64,000 nucleotides of DNA from Nannochloropsis oceanica (lineage: Eukaryota > Sar > Eustigmatophyceae > Eustigmatales > Monodopsidaceae), in NCBI GenBank assembly GCA_004519485.1, contig CP038109.1, positions 458,001-522,000 of the forward strand, written 5' to 3'. Shown in pieces: positions 24,074-35,722 of the stretch. Under the pieces are notes generated by a model. The model ran no database searches. It worked only from the letters and a program-made list of their open reading frames with translations, and was not told the origin of the DNA. A program made the position numbers and the translations under genes. How positions within the stretch are numbered: position 1 is the first letter of the stretch; each line of letters opens with the position of its first letter.

Positions 24074-25101
24074 TTACTCGGTCTTGGATGCGGCTGCCGC
24101 GGAGTTGTTTCCCTCCTTCTTCGCCTTCTTCTTTTTTCCTCCCGCAGCAGGGGGAGGTGTTTCGGGCTTGGGCTCCTCCAATTGCAGGCTGAACGTTTCT
24201 TGAACCTTGCTGGAGACACCGTCCTTAAACTGTAATTCGTTCGACAGGGGAAAAAATGTGAGAGGGGGCTTTCGCAGGGCATCCCTCGTTCTCTCCTCCT
24301 GGCTTTTTCAAACTTCGCCTTACCTTGTCAAACAGGCTTTTAGCCATGTCCTTGGTCACAATCGTGGGCTGTTGCGTCTTGCCGACCTGTACATCATGGA
24401 AAGAATTTCGTAAAAAAGATGTGTAAGGCTGTGCAGCATGAAGTCTTCTACCAGACGAACGGTACCCCTCCCTCATCCCTCCCAAATCCCTCCCTCATCC
24501 CTCCGCCCATATCAATACCAGAAACAATACCCACCTTATCCTGCAAAGGCTTGTACAAAATCTTGAATCCCCAAATAATCTGATTCGCTGGGGCGTTCTT
24601 CAAAGTAGCATGCATGGACTGCCCTTGCTCTCGTAGACGCTTCTCGTTATCGTAAATCGCCTTGGACACGGCAGTCTCCACCTGTGCTTTGTACACACCC
24701 TTGAAAAAAGTGGCGGCCATGCCTTCTTGCAAGGAGGCATCTACCACGCCCTTTGCAACATTATCGGCCTTAAAAGCAGCAATGGGCATCCACAACCCCT
24801 TCATCTTCTGCGTGGCCGCGAAGACCTGAAACACAGGTGTTGTCTCGATCTCGGCGTTGAACTCCGCCATGGCCCGTTGTCGTTCCATCAGCTCACGTTT
24901 GGCTTGCTTGCGTCCCATCTCAGGACCGCCCTTCGCCATAAGTGGCCGCATGCGCGTCGTGTGTTGTTGCTGCGTGGAGCTCGAGCACTGAAGCTTCTGC
25001 TGCTGGCAGGGGGAGGTGAGGGCGGGTTGTCGCACGAAAGCACTGGCCACGGCGACGAGGAGAAGAACCAGGCAAAAAACATCTCTTCTGGTAGCTACCA
25101 T
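24074..25101 (-). CDS. HHL1-like plastid protein (photosystem II protection family)
   Basis: Exons 25101-24535, 24386-24324 and 24229-24074 join in phase 0 to give 261 residues. The start MVATRRD opens a signal peptide (FCLVLLLVAVASAF) with the ASAF site, so import into the secondary plastid is predicted. The mature part runs PVFQVFAATQKMKGLWMPI, then FFKGVYKAQVETAVSKAIYD, then IIWGFKILY, then MAKSLFDKVKDGVS. This order and spacing resemble plant HHL1 (HYPERSENSITIVE TO HIGH LIGHT 1: a W-P-motif, an RNIAAVIYRDEK-like helix, a FRYGYK segment, then VVDKVKDFFG). HHL1 binds the photosystem II core and helps repair it under high light. The C-terminus is a Lys/Ala-rich tail. The match is from memory of the plant protein, so family assignment is moderate; the plastid leader is clear. 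Confidence 0.6.
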
Positions 25102-25567
25102 GCTTCCAGCTGGTAAAATAGGGGGTTTGGTCCTGTGTATGCGGAGACGAGTCGGAATGAGTTGGTGTGTTCGCTTGCCTGTCGTCGTCATCATCTTGTT
25201 CGAGAGCTGCCGTGGCCTGATTGGACATGCTGGCAGGAGGAAGGCAAAGAAATGGCCGGGATTGAGCAAGGGATCCTTCATTGTGATGGTTGTAATAGTG
25301 CCTTGCGCCTGTGTATGTGTGGAGCACTTGATGGCGATGCGACAAATGGCTGATAAAAATGCACACAACAGAGACAGATACGGCAGCATCTCTCTCCAGC
25401 AGTCCCGCGCCGGGCCCTTCTCGCGCCACCATAACTAGATGGTATCATGATGGCCTTCTCATTTCCCGGGGCCATGCCCCTCCGTCGAGCTTTTAGGTTG
25501 CATCTCACGGGAACTCATGCTCCTCCCATTCATCCCCAGCTTGTCTACCGGAAACAGATTTGTGATA
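25102..25567. promoter_or_regulatory. Divergent upstream region of two plastid-protein genes
   Basis: 466 bp between the start codons of the HHL1-like protein (minus) and the RH39/50-like helicase (plus). Both products carry plastid leaders, so shared regulation from one bidirectional promoter is plausible. No specific element was recognised. Confidence 0.4.
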
Positions 25568-27882
25568 ATGACGAGGCCGGCATGGACAGGGCAACAATGT
25601 AGAAGAAGACGCATCGGCGGCGCCCTCACTGCTGCCGCTGCAACTTGCCTATTGTGGGCCAACGGGACCGTAGCCTTTACAGGGCGTGCGTGCTTGCTAT
25701 CCCGGAGCAAGTCGTCGTCGTCATCGTTGATGCTGCTGCGTAATTCGGCTGCCTTGACAACGGCGGCCCGCCGGGAGGGTGGGGACGGGGATGGTGGTGG
25801 TGGTAGGGCGGGGGGAGGTGATCGACGCCGGACTGATGGTGGGCCGCCGCGCTCGTATGGCGGCGGTAGTGCTGGTACCAAGCGTGGCGGTAGTGGAAGT
25901 GACAGTAGAGGAGGAGCCGGACGAGATCCGTCGCGGAAGGATGATTTTCTAGCCCCTGATTTTGACTTGGAGGACCTGTTGAAGGACGATGGGGAAGGAG
26001 TTAACTGGAAACCAAAACAAGAACGACCTGACCCGCCTTCGCGTCGGAAAAGCAGCACGGGTGGAGCACCTGCAGATCGACGAGGGGGCTATGGAAGTTA
26101 TGGAGGGAGTGCTGGGCCGCGCCCTCGTCCAGAAAGGGAAGGACGAAGTGTAAATTCGAACCCGAAGGAAGTGAGTGGGGAGGAGTACCGTCAGAAGCGA
26201 CGGCTGGAAGGAGCCCGTCGTCGGCCTGAGGGAAGGCCGCAAGCGAGGGGGGATCAGCAGACGCCGGTATGGAATAGGAGGGAGGCGGAGGAGGACTTTG
26301 GTAAGCGGGAATTCGAGTTTGAGGGAGAGGAAGGGCGGGATGACGAGGAGGAGGAGGAGTATGGCCTGGAGCCGATGGAGTACTATGAGGAGCGTTTTGC
26401 TGGGGAGGCGTTTTTTGGCGGTGAGAACAATAACGAGGACGAGGAGGACGACGATGATGGCGGCAGAGGGAGAGGAAGGATGGGGAAGAGGGAGGCCGCG
26501 GCAAGGCTGGCGGACGATTTCTTCTTCAGTCGCAAGGCGTTTGATGAAATTGGAGCGAGCGCCGAGGCGCAGGCAGCCATGCAGTCTCTGGGAATCTCCC
26601 GCCCATCAAAGATTCAAAATATTGCTTATCCTCACGTATTGGCGGGCACCTCATGCATCCTTGCCGAGCAAACGGGGTCGGGGAAGACGCTCGCTTACCT
26701 ACTCCCCCTCCTTCAACGGCTGCGTCAGCTGGAGGCCGCCGCAACTGCAGCAGGCGAATCCCCGCGCGCTCCTCCTAAATCACCACGGGTGGTTGTGTTG
26801 GCGCCGACGGCAGAGCTTGCTGCACAAGTGGCAACGGTTGCAAGGGCGTTGACGAAACATTTACCGTTGCGGGTGTGTTGTGTTACGGGGGGGAAGAACC
26901 CGCGGACGCAGGGAGAGATGCTGAAAAGTGGGGTAGATGTCTTGATTGGCACCCCTGGGAGGGTGCAATATCTGTTGGAGGAAGGCAAGGTATTGCTGGG
27001 GGGGATGCAGGCCTTAGTCCTTGATGAGGTGGACGTGATGTTTTTGGACGATTCGTTCGATCTTTCAGTGATTGGTGCTGCTGCTCCTGCTGCTACTCAA
27101 TTCTTGTTTGTCACAGCGACCTTGCCCGTGGCGGTGGCGGATCAGATAAGCAAAGAGTTTCCAGGAGTTAAGAAGTTGTGGGGTCCGGGGCTGCATAAGA
27201 TCGCGCCTCAGGTGGAGGAAGTGTTGGTTGATTGTAGCGGGCCAATGGAGGAGGATCGGAATGAGGAGACGGCATTCGTGCGGAAGAGGGTAAGACTGCG
27301 GGAAGACGATAAAAGGGAGGGGAGGGAGGATGTTTGTTTCTTCGTTGTATTCCCACGAGTCGTCGACGAAAAGGCGCGAATAGCCACAAGAACTCATCCT
27401 TTCCTTCCTCGGCTACATCACCACAGGACATGCTTGTCCAGAACCTGCTTAAGCACCAAGTGAGGCGCTCCTTGGTGTTCTGCAACTCCATCCCGACCTG
27501 TCGAAAAGTGGAAAATGCCTTGCGGAGGGCCGACCGATCAGGGAACAGGTGGCAAATCCTGGCTTATCACTCCGCAGTGAACCCGGCGGACCGAGAGAAA
27601 CATCTAGGTATTTTCTCTTCAAGAGTAGAGAGGCCCTTGGTGATGGTATGTACGGATAGAACATCGCGGGGCGTAGACTTTGATAAGGCAAATGTGGAGC
27701 ACGTGGTGCTGTTTGATTTCCCGCGGGATCCCAGTGAGTATGTTCGGAGGGTTGGGAGGACGGGAAGGGCGGGAAGGACGGGGCGGGTGACGGCGTTGGT
27801 GTTGGGAAAACAGGTGGGCTTGGCCAGGTCGATTATGGAGGGAAATAGTAAGGGGGCACGAGTGCATCCGGTGCCGAACTAA
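25568..27882 (+). CDS. Plastid DEAD-box RNA helicase of the RH39/RH50 type
   Basis: ATP-dependent RNA helicase; plant RH39 and RH50 act in chloroplast 23S rRNA maturation, which is the likely role here. Exons 25568-27289 and 27427-27882 join in phase 0 to 725 residues. The N-terminus (ALTAAAATCLLWANGTVAFT) is a signal peptide with an aromatic cleavage site. A 270-residue Gly/Arg/Glu-rich spacer precedes the helicase core. Motifs: Q motif (RPSKIQ), I (AEQTGSGKT, about 366), Ia (PTAELA), GG, Ib (TPGR), II (DEVD, about 484, instead of DEAD), III (TAT), IV (LVFCNS), V (TDRTSRGVDF), VI (YVRRVGRTGRAGR). Plant RH39/50 share the DEVD, VTATLP, LVDCSG, TCRKVEN, FDFPRDPSEYVRRVGRT and GKQVGLAR signatures, all present here. 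Opposite-strand neighbour also encodes a plastid protein. Confidence 0.88.
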
Positions 27883-28556
27883 GTGAGGACGAGGGACGAG
27901 GGGGATAGGGGAAAGGGAGGAGAGACGATCTGAGAAAAAGATCCAAATTGAAGAATGGAGACTTGGAGAAGACGATGAAAAAGGAAAAACAATTGGGGAA
28001 TAAAGAAAGGTATTTAAAAGAAGAAGAAGAAGATTAAAAAAGAAATGGAATTACGACGACGACGAGCACATGTCGGGGAGTTGGCTGGAAAGAAAGTGGG
28101 AGCGTATTCTCTACTTCGCATGAAAGTCTCGGGAAGCTTCTAGCAAAAGCGTCTCCTCCTCAACCTCCTTGTTTAAAAGGGAAAACACAAATTGAAACAG
28201 GCCTTGTTTTATAATTGTCATATACTATGTTTTGCCTTTTCCTCAAAGAAATCCCACCACCACTAGGAAAGCCCTGAAGGGGCCCGTAGAAAGTGAGGAA
28301 CAGCCTTTTTGTCAAGGCTCCGCTTAGAGGGCCTTTGCTGGGGGCTTGCTTGTTCGGGTCTCCATCGCACGATTTCATGATCTGTTTTAATGCGCTAGAC
28401 TCGATTCACTTTCAACATACGGGCGTCGTCTCCCCCCTTCGTCTCCCGTACGTTCCCGAAACTCCTCTCTTCCCATCTCCTCCTCCCCTCCTTGCCTCTT
28501 TCGGTCGCTCATCACGACAGACCGCCCTTTCTCCTACGTCACTATTTCTCTATAGA
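27883..28556. other. Intergenic spacer
   Basis: Between two same-strand genes. The left half is purine-rich with GAA/AAG stretches (27900-28050) and probably forms the helicase 3' untranslated region. The frame of the next gene is open back to 28293 but without protein-like content. No other feature seen. Confidence 0.5.
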
Positions 28557-30426
28557 ATGATGATGCAGCCTCCGCTCGAGCAGCTTCTCATCCCGAGCAT
28601 CCACGACGGAGACTGCCACGAGACGGTCGTGTGCGATGAGGAGGCGCAGACCCGGTTCTGTCTGGAGTGTGCTCTAGAGTGCCTCAAGGAGAAGGATCTT
28701 CTCGTCGTTCGCAAGCGGCGCCTCTTGCGAGGCATAGACGCAGCTCTCGAGCGCCTGAGTGTGGCCTGCAACATTTACGACAGCAATAGCGGCAGCTTCA
28801 TGGAGAGCGGCAGCGGGTGCGAGGACGAAGGACTGATCATGATGGTGACGCAGAGGCGAGCAGGCCCGCGACCAGTTGTGGTCGCTGCGAATCACATCCT
28901 CTTCTCTTTTCTTCAGTATGTCATTCTTCAACCAATGGATGGCAAAGATCGAGCCGAGATGGTGCCAGCCTTGCTCAAGACCAGCATTCGTCTCTTCACC
29001 TTGGTGACGTGGGACGACCAAGTACTAGCATCGGTGTACGGCCCTTTGCTTGATGCCTGCCGCGCACAAGGCACGCGTGAGAGCTTGCACCTCATTCAGC
29101 TTTTATCTGCCATGTTGAATGCTGCTAATGATGATGGGTCTATCCCTCATCTCGATCGCTTGTTGGAAGGAGGGCACGAGGAAGTCGGAGAAAGGGAGGC
29201 AGAGGTGGAAGAGGGATTGTTTGACGCGACCTTACCCTCTTTCACTTCGTCACTTGCGGCCTTTGTTAAGATGCTTGCAGGTGAATGCTTTATTAACGGC
29301 CTCGGATCGCTTCCGAGCAACCAGCGACAACGTCATCATAGCCTGATCGAGGAAGGGGACGAAGAGAAGCATGTGGAACTCCTGCACCTCATCCTCCTCA
29401 TCATCCAAGCCCCCCGCGCCAAGACCTTCCTCCTACAGACGACAAGCGTCCTCCCTCGATATCTCAACCAAATTCAAAGCCTCGCTCATCTCGCGCAGGG
29501 TCCCTCTGCTGCTGCTGCGTTAGGGCGGGGTGTGACAGGTGCTTGGGCCAAAAACCTCCTCGCCCTAGCCCTGCTGCTTTTACCACCCTCCTTCTCCTCC
29601 TTCTCCTTATCTACCACCATTGCCATCCACGACCAAAACAACAACAGGCGAAAGCGGCGCAGAGGTGGAAGGGAGGGGGAAGTAAGGAAGGGGGAAGTGG
29701 TTTTGCTACGCCCGTACCACACGACGATCGCGACGACCTTGGCCAAGGGCCTTCTGGTCAGCACCGACATGGATCTAGCTATTGGCGCTGCTTCTTACTT
29801 GCTGAGATTACTTCGATGGCTGCCTGTCGGAGTCGTTGCAGCAGCAGCCCAAGGGGAAGGAGGAGGACGAGGAGGACGAGGAGGAGAAGAAGGAGGAGGA
29901 GAAAGGGCGGTAATGGCAGAGGCGATGCTACAGAATGGGACAGTAGATTATTGTTTGGAGGGACTTCGGAACGCTTTAACTTCCTCATCTTTTCACCACC
30001 ACCAAAATCACCACCGTAACAACCAGCTGCAGCGACAGCAGCAGCAGCAACAGCAACGCCAATGTGTGCGTTTGACGCATCGGTTGTGTCGTTTGTTGTG
30101 GGTTTTGAGTAGAGCGGAGCCTCTTGGTTTTTTTGCTCCTCAGCGTTTCAGACCGTTGTTGATGAACGAACTCGTAGCATTGCTTCAGCGGTTGGAAATA
30201 GCCTCGACGGCAGGAGGAGGAGGAGAAGGTGATCAGGAAGAGGCCAATATATATCAAGCGGAGGAGGACTGGATTGAGGAAGACAACGAGGGATTTGGAA
30301 AGAGTGCGCCGATACTTGTGTTAGATATTCTGCAGGCGAGTTTGGCCCAGACGAGGGTGATTTATGATGAAGAGATAATGGAGTCCTTGCTAGAGATGCT
30401 TCCTAGGTTGCAACAAGAAGAAGAAG

Positions 30427-30472
<46 letters not shown>

Positions 30473-30948
30473 CATGAAGCAGCAGCAGCCGTCTCGATTT
30501 GTGCTGCATCTACTTTTGTTCATGTCCGAATATCTGGGAGCTATCAGCAACAAGCTTCTCTTCCCCTCCCCTTCCTCCCTCGACAACTACCTCCTCGGCT
30601 TGCGACAGCAACTGCAACTCGCCCTCCTCTCCACAACGTCTCCCTCCTCCTCCCCCTCTTCCTCCATGACGACAAGCAGCACCAGCAGTAGGAGCAGACC
30701 AACCCCCCTTCTCATCCTGACCCTCGCCTCCATCCGGGTCCTTGAGATTCTCGCCCTTCGTCAACACCACCACCAACAGCAGCAGCAGCAGCAGCAGCAG
30801 TTTGCAAGTTCGTTTCAATTGAGCAGAGCAGCGTTGCATCTGCTGGCGCTGTTTGATGTCACCAGTCCTCGGACAGCAGGAGAAGAATATGCAGTCTGTC
30901 GGTTCTTCCTTGACCTCCTTACTACTACTACTACTACTACTAATATTA

Positions 30949-30998
<50 letters not shown>

Positions 30999-33767
30999 AC
31001 AGCTGCTGCCGCTGCTGCCACGACTGCGCGTTTACGACAGTCATTGCTCGAGGCAGGGGTGTTGGAAGTGGCTCTGCTTCATCTAGGAGAGTTGGTCAAT
31101 ATGAGTGCAGGGCAAGAGGGAGGGAGGGAGGGAGGAGAGGAGGAAGCACACGTGTTCAGCCTGCTAGTTATGGTGTTGATGCAAGAGGAGACAGGAGTAG
31201 GGAAAGGAAAGAAAGGTGCGCGTTTGCTTCTAGACTTTGTACAGCAGGATTTGAAACCTTCTAATGGTGCTTCTTTTCCCCAGAAAGTGAGTGAGCTGTG
31301 GGCGTGGTTGTTAATGCAAGACATGCGTCGTTTTTGTAGGTGGAGTCGGGCATATGTCGAGGTCGAGCGAGGGAGGGAGGAAGGTAAGGAAGGAGGGGCC
31401 AAAGACGAATTTTGGTCGCGGTTCGAGTTGCTGTTGGCCTTGTCACTCTGCTTCAGGAGACGGGGAGGACCTATCGGTCGAGCCTCAACCATGGGTGTGC
31501 ATAACTTGCTGGTTATGTGGGGGACTTGTGTGCAGCAAGGGGAGCAGCAGGAGCAGCAGCAAGCATACCTCGGCCGAGCCCTCTCTCCGCTCTCCATCAG
31601 GCTCTTAATTGACCTAACCCTTCAAAGCAACGACACCAACAACCACAGTGAAAACAGCAGCAACAGCTACAGCCACATTTCAGCAGCAGACGCCCCCGCC
31701 CCCCTCCTCCTCGCCCTCCCTATCGCCCTCCGACCCGGCCTCCAAGAAGCCCTCCACGCACTCACCTCCACTGACCCCACCGCCGCCGATACCTACTGCT
31801 CGCTCTTCCTCCCGCCCTCTCTTCCTTCCGCTCTTCTCCCATTCCTCTACCTCGGTCATAGCCCGGGCGCTCAATGCATCATTCATCGATGGCTTACCTG
31901 CCGAGCAGAAGAGGGAGGGAAAGAGGGATGGAAGAAGGAAGACCCGGTCTGGGCCACGGCGCTCCTGTTGTACTTCGAGCATGCAGGAGGGGAGGGAAGT
32001 GCTGTGTTGCTTGCGCTATTGGAGTATGTGAGAGCTGTTCCTCCCGTATCCCTTCCTCGGCGCCTTGTCCACGCGTTGGCAGCGTTCAAGGTCGCGAGTG
32101 CATGGCCGGGGCTATGGTCTTCGTGCATAAACGTAAGTGGGGATGTGTTAGGGTTTTTGCACGATATAGTATTGCCTGCCTTGGTACAAGACGAGAAAGG
32201 GAGAGAGGAACGAGGCTTACCAGTGGAGATTATAATGGTTACGACGGCGGCACTTCGGCATGCGAATTGGAATACACACCCGGGTGGTTTCGCACCTATT
32301 GTGAAGCTGGCCAGTCGCTTGCTCTTGCTTGTCTCCAGTGCTCTGCCCATCTCCTTTCATCTGCAGGAGCAGAAAGAGCAGCAGGAACAGCAGCTGGAGA
32401 ATCCTGCAGTTGTGGCCGCGCTTCTGTCGTTGACTAACCAATTGGTTGTGTACGGTCAGGGCTCGTTTTTCTTGAATCAGCATGAAACGATTCTGGAATT
32501 GGCTTGGTCTTTTCATAACAGCAACAGTAGCGGTAATTGGAGATGTGGCAGCAGCAGCAGCAGCAGCGACAGCAACAACAACAGCAGCGCCGTCACATCT
32601 AATGTCCTCGTTTATTGTGTGCTGCTTCTCCATCACTACCGTCTGCAAGTGCAAAAGGAGGAGCAGCAGCAGCCACCTCCGCCCACATGGGTGTCGCATC
32701 CATTTTTTAGCCTCCCCTTCTTGCAAATGTGCCTCGAGCCTTGTGTTGAGGAAGCAGAGGGGCAGCAGATTAAAAAGGCTGCCCTTGGATTGTTGTGTCG
32801 TTTGTACAGCAGCGGGCATGTGTTGCGTGAAGGAGCGAGAGGAGAAGAGAGAGAAGGAGACGTGGCGAAAGGAGAGGATGGACATACAGAAGTGGAAGGA
32901 GAAGAATTTATTAGGGAAGTTGGAAGGGGCGATAGAGGAGGCGACATGTGGGGCACCACCGACGACAGACGCCGCCTTCGTCTTCAAGTTCAGACGTGCG
33001 TCCTTCACCGCGACCCCTCCCTCCGTGAGTGTGCCCTTGCCTTGCTCCTTCAGCTTTGGGATTCCTCCACCCCCACTGCATGGGACATATTTCTCCTCCA
33101 ATCGCCGTCACTCAATTCTTCCCTCGCGTCCTCCCTCTACGCTCCTTTATATGTTGCTGCTTGTATCGTGCACCCTTCGAAAGAAGGAGCAGCAGCAACA
33201 GCAGCAACAGCAGCAGAAACAAAAGCAGCAAGAGCAGCAGAAGAGCCAGCGGTGAGGTTCTTGTTCGACCATCTGCTGCACACGCTGCGTGATACCACGC
33301 GAAACCTGGTTGCGGGGGAAAGAGGCTCCTTACCAGCATGGTTTCCCTCGGTGCTCTTCCTCCTTCACGCCCTCGCTCGCACGGGACGCCTGGAGCGGAG
33401 GCAACGACAGGAGTTGCGTCTTGCGCTTAATCCTTCGTCCGATAACAGTAGTAGTAGTAGTAGTACTAGCGGGAAGAAGGGGAGAGAACGATATGCCCTG
33501 GTGTTTGGTGATGCGCGTTTGGTGGACTATGAGGAAGAGGCGGGGCTGGAGGAGGAGTGGCAGAAGGGAGAGGGGGGGGAAAGGAAGAAGGTATGGTTTC
33601 CCCCGGGGTACCTCTCAATGTACCTATATGATGGCGGCAACGGTCAAATAGCAAAGCATCTAAACATGAGACAGGAAAAAGGGAAGGAGGAAAGGGTAGA
33701 ACTGCCCACACATCCGCGGGAGGTGGACCTTAAGAGAGTTCTAGAGGACTTGCAGATTCACGCGTGA
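28557..33767 (+). CDS. Large helical-repeat-like protein, function unknown
   Basis: Intronless open frame giving 1,736 residues from ATG-ATG-ATG at 28557. Most of the length alternates amphipathic, Leu-rich helices (for example ATTLAKGLLVSTDMDLAIGA and RECALALLLQLWDSS), the texture of an ARM/HEAT-type alpha-solenoid, but no repeat consensus is regular enough to name. Inserts include Gln, Ala, Thr and Ser homopolymers encoded by CAG, GCT, ACT and AGT repeats. No signal peptide, membrane span or catalytic motif is apparent. The C-terminus (VWFPPGYLSMYLYDGGNGQI) is not repetitive. I do not recognise the protein. A rotatin- or THADA-like scaffold was considered but not supported by any motif I can cite. 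Confidence 0.72.
30417..31022 (+). repeat. In-frame trinucleotide repeats (CAG, ACT, GCT)
   Basis: Inside the large helical protein gene: a GAA/GCA run at about 30417-30472 encodes Glu then Ala; CAGCAG at 30770-30802 encodes Gln; and ACT runs followed by GCT/GCC at about 30920-31022 encode Thr then Ala. All keep the reading frame, as expected for length-variable repeats tolerated within a coding region. Confidence 0.85.
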
Positions 33768-34008
33768 GAGCTGAGAAGGGGGGCTGGGGAAGGAAGAAAT
33801 AAATAGATGCGTAGATTGTTGGAATGAATGTAAAGATGAAATGTCCTGAGTTCTGCAAATAGAGGGGATTGAGCTAGAAGGAGAGCGCCAATCCATTGAA
33901 GGAAGGAGGAAGACAAAAGAGACCACTCAAAGTGATTTCTATTTTGTTCCTTGTCATTCCCATTCTCTATTTTTTCTCCTACATACATCTTTCTGCCTCT
34001 ACCTCCGC

Positions 34009-34776
34009 TCACTGCGGATCACACAACAAATATCCATCTGCACACAAAGAAAACAATGGCTTCGCTAATCCCGCAGCCCCCGCCGTATCCTCACTTCCTT
34101 CTGAAGTAAGCGCTCCCGTCAGTCGTTGTAAGTCCTTCTCGAGCTTACCCAATGGTTTCCCCACCTTCTTTAATCTTGCTAAGCCGGTTTTTTCGGGGGG
34201 AAGGTCCCGCAGTATGTCCTCTACGACAATCACGTCCGAGAGCACTTGCCTTAACACCTTGTCGACGATCTTGCGTTTGCCCACCATCGATGCCTGGTTC
34301 ATGCCTGCCCCTTTCATCTGGGCGTCAAGCGTCCCATCGACTGCGTTTGTAACTGCCTCCACATCAAAAGCTTTCTGCACGAATTGAAGGTCAGTGGCTT
34401 TCTCGCTTGTAAGCTCGTTTTTGACCGACTTGACGGCCCGCAAGAAGTCGTTCAGGACCTCCACACCAGCACCGGACGGGGACGTGCTTAGGGCCACCGT
34501 CGTCGTCGTCGTCGTTGTCATTGTGGAGAAAGAGGACGTGGCCATAGCGCCGGCTAGATTCGGCCCCCCAGCTAGCAGTAAGCTGCACGCTGCTAGAACC
34601 TTGCCTATGGCTTCTGAAGCCATAGAGCTCTTGCAGGCGGCCATCCTTGTTTGTGGGTTCGGGAGGGACGAGGCAGCGGGAAGGACAAAGGCATTCGTGG
34701 TAGTTAAGAGTGTCATCAACAGTAAAATTGGCAGAACAGAGACGCCGAGGGCTCGTCTTCTTGTCATTATGTTCAT
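34009..34776 (-). CDS. Predicted thylakoid-lumen helical protein (PsbQ-like fold possible)
   Basis: Single-exon, 255 residues. The N-terminus looks tripartite: a signal peptide (SVLPILLLMTLLTTTNAF) with an F-type plastid site, then after a polar transit stretch a second hydrophobic segment (IGKVLAACSLLLAGG) ending in AGAMA, a thylakoid-processing-peptidase-like AxA site. A Thr run follows, then about 140 residues predicted as several long helices (EVLNDFLRAVKSVKNELT, RKIVDKVLRQVLSDVIVVED). A small helical lumen protein with this leader suggests a photosystem II extrinsic subunit such as PsbQ' or Psb31, but I see no diagnostic residue. MTRRRALG at 34767 is an alternative start. It lies divergent from the SBPase gene, about 950 bp away. 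Confidence 0.68.
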   Translation of the reverse strand: MNIMTRRRALGVSVLPILLLMTLLTTTNAFVLPAASSLPNPQTRMAACKSSMASEAIGKVLAACSLLLAGGPNLAGAMATSSFSTMTTTTTTTVALSTSPSGAGVEVLNDFLRAVKSVKNELTSEKATDLQFVQKAFDVEAVTNAVDGTLDAQMKGAGMNQASMVGKRKIVDKVLRQVLSDVIVVEDILRDLPPEKTGLARLKKVGKPLGKLEKDLQRLTGALTSEGSEDTAGAAGLAKPLFSLCADGYLLCDPQ

Positions 34777-35722
34777 CGGCGTGGCCTGTGGGGTCGGGAA
34801 GGTTCGTTATGAAGGAGAAGAGATAAACTTGCTTCCTTACCTAAAGTGCAACAATGTGCACCACAACAGCACAGGCTAACCAGTCCTCCTCACAACCTCA
34901 CAAAATAGGCAAGGGCAGGTCATTGAGGGTGCACCGTGGATCCCAATCAGCCCTTATTCAGCCCAGCTTCCTGCTGCAAGCACCATAACCTCCTCCCCCC
35001 ATCGTTGGGCTCTCGAGGACAGTTTGAGAATCTCGGTACCCTGTTGCTGCCACCTCTCCTCCTTCTTCCATCGCTGCAGGAGTTGTAGAGGGCCGATTAC
35101 AAGGTCCTGCCTGGCTTGGTGACAAGGTTGTGTATGTTTATGTGAGTGTACCAGTGGCCTGCTTTACATCAGGGCGTGGGGGACGTGTTTGCCTTGTGCG
35201 TGGCGCGTTTGGACAGGGTCGGCTTCAGTTTGCCCGTTGTTGCAGTCCACAACCCTCCCTTGCTTCACCTCTGCAGCAGATCTTCGGCCACACGCATGCA
35301 TGCCTTGCCCTTCATGTTTGTGTCACGGGCATGCTTGTTAAATGGCGGCGCCGTGGATTTCGGGTTGCGAGAGTGTCAGTGGTGGTGTTCGACTGTCCAA
35401 TCACTCACTTTGGCTCGTGGTTGTAGGTCTCTGAAAACACTCCAGATGCTGGGCTCTTGTCTTCGCCCACGTCGACGTTCCTCCCGATCTATTATCGCGA
35501 CTCTTTTCTATCCACATTAGCACATGGTACAAACCCTAAGTCGTGATTGCGCCGTCAGGGACAACACCAAGAGACTTCGCCGTCATGCCTGCCTACCCTG
35601 CCCAATTTATGCTCAGCCCTTTGGCCACAGGGACCGCTTACTTGGCTCCAACCAAACATCAACCCTCCCTCCCCCCCTTCTCTCCCATCTCAAAATAACA
35701 TAGACAGAGTTATAAATTTACC
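34777..35722. promoter_or_regulatory. Divergent upstream region of lumen-protein and SBPase genes
   Basis: 946 bp between two divergent starts, both for predicted plastid proteins, so shared light regulation is possible. Open frames of about 100-125 codons at 35130-35520 have no protein-like composition. TATAAAT occurs at 35711, only 12 bases before the SBPase ATG, too close to act as its TATA box. Confidence 0.4.

Noticed and set aside
28293-28556. 88-codon N-terminal extension of the large helical protein
   Set aside because: Open frame but with spacer-like composition; the triple ATG at 28557 is a better start.
30415-31022. Possible CRISPR-like or satellite array
   Set aside because: The repeats are simple trinucleotides within a coding region, with no spacers.
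35711-35717. TATAAAT as the SBPase TATA box
   Set aside because: Only 12 bases upstream of the start codon, leaving no room for a transcription start and 5' leader.
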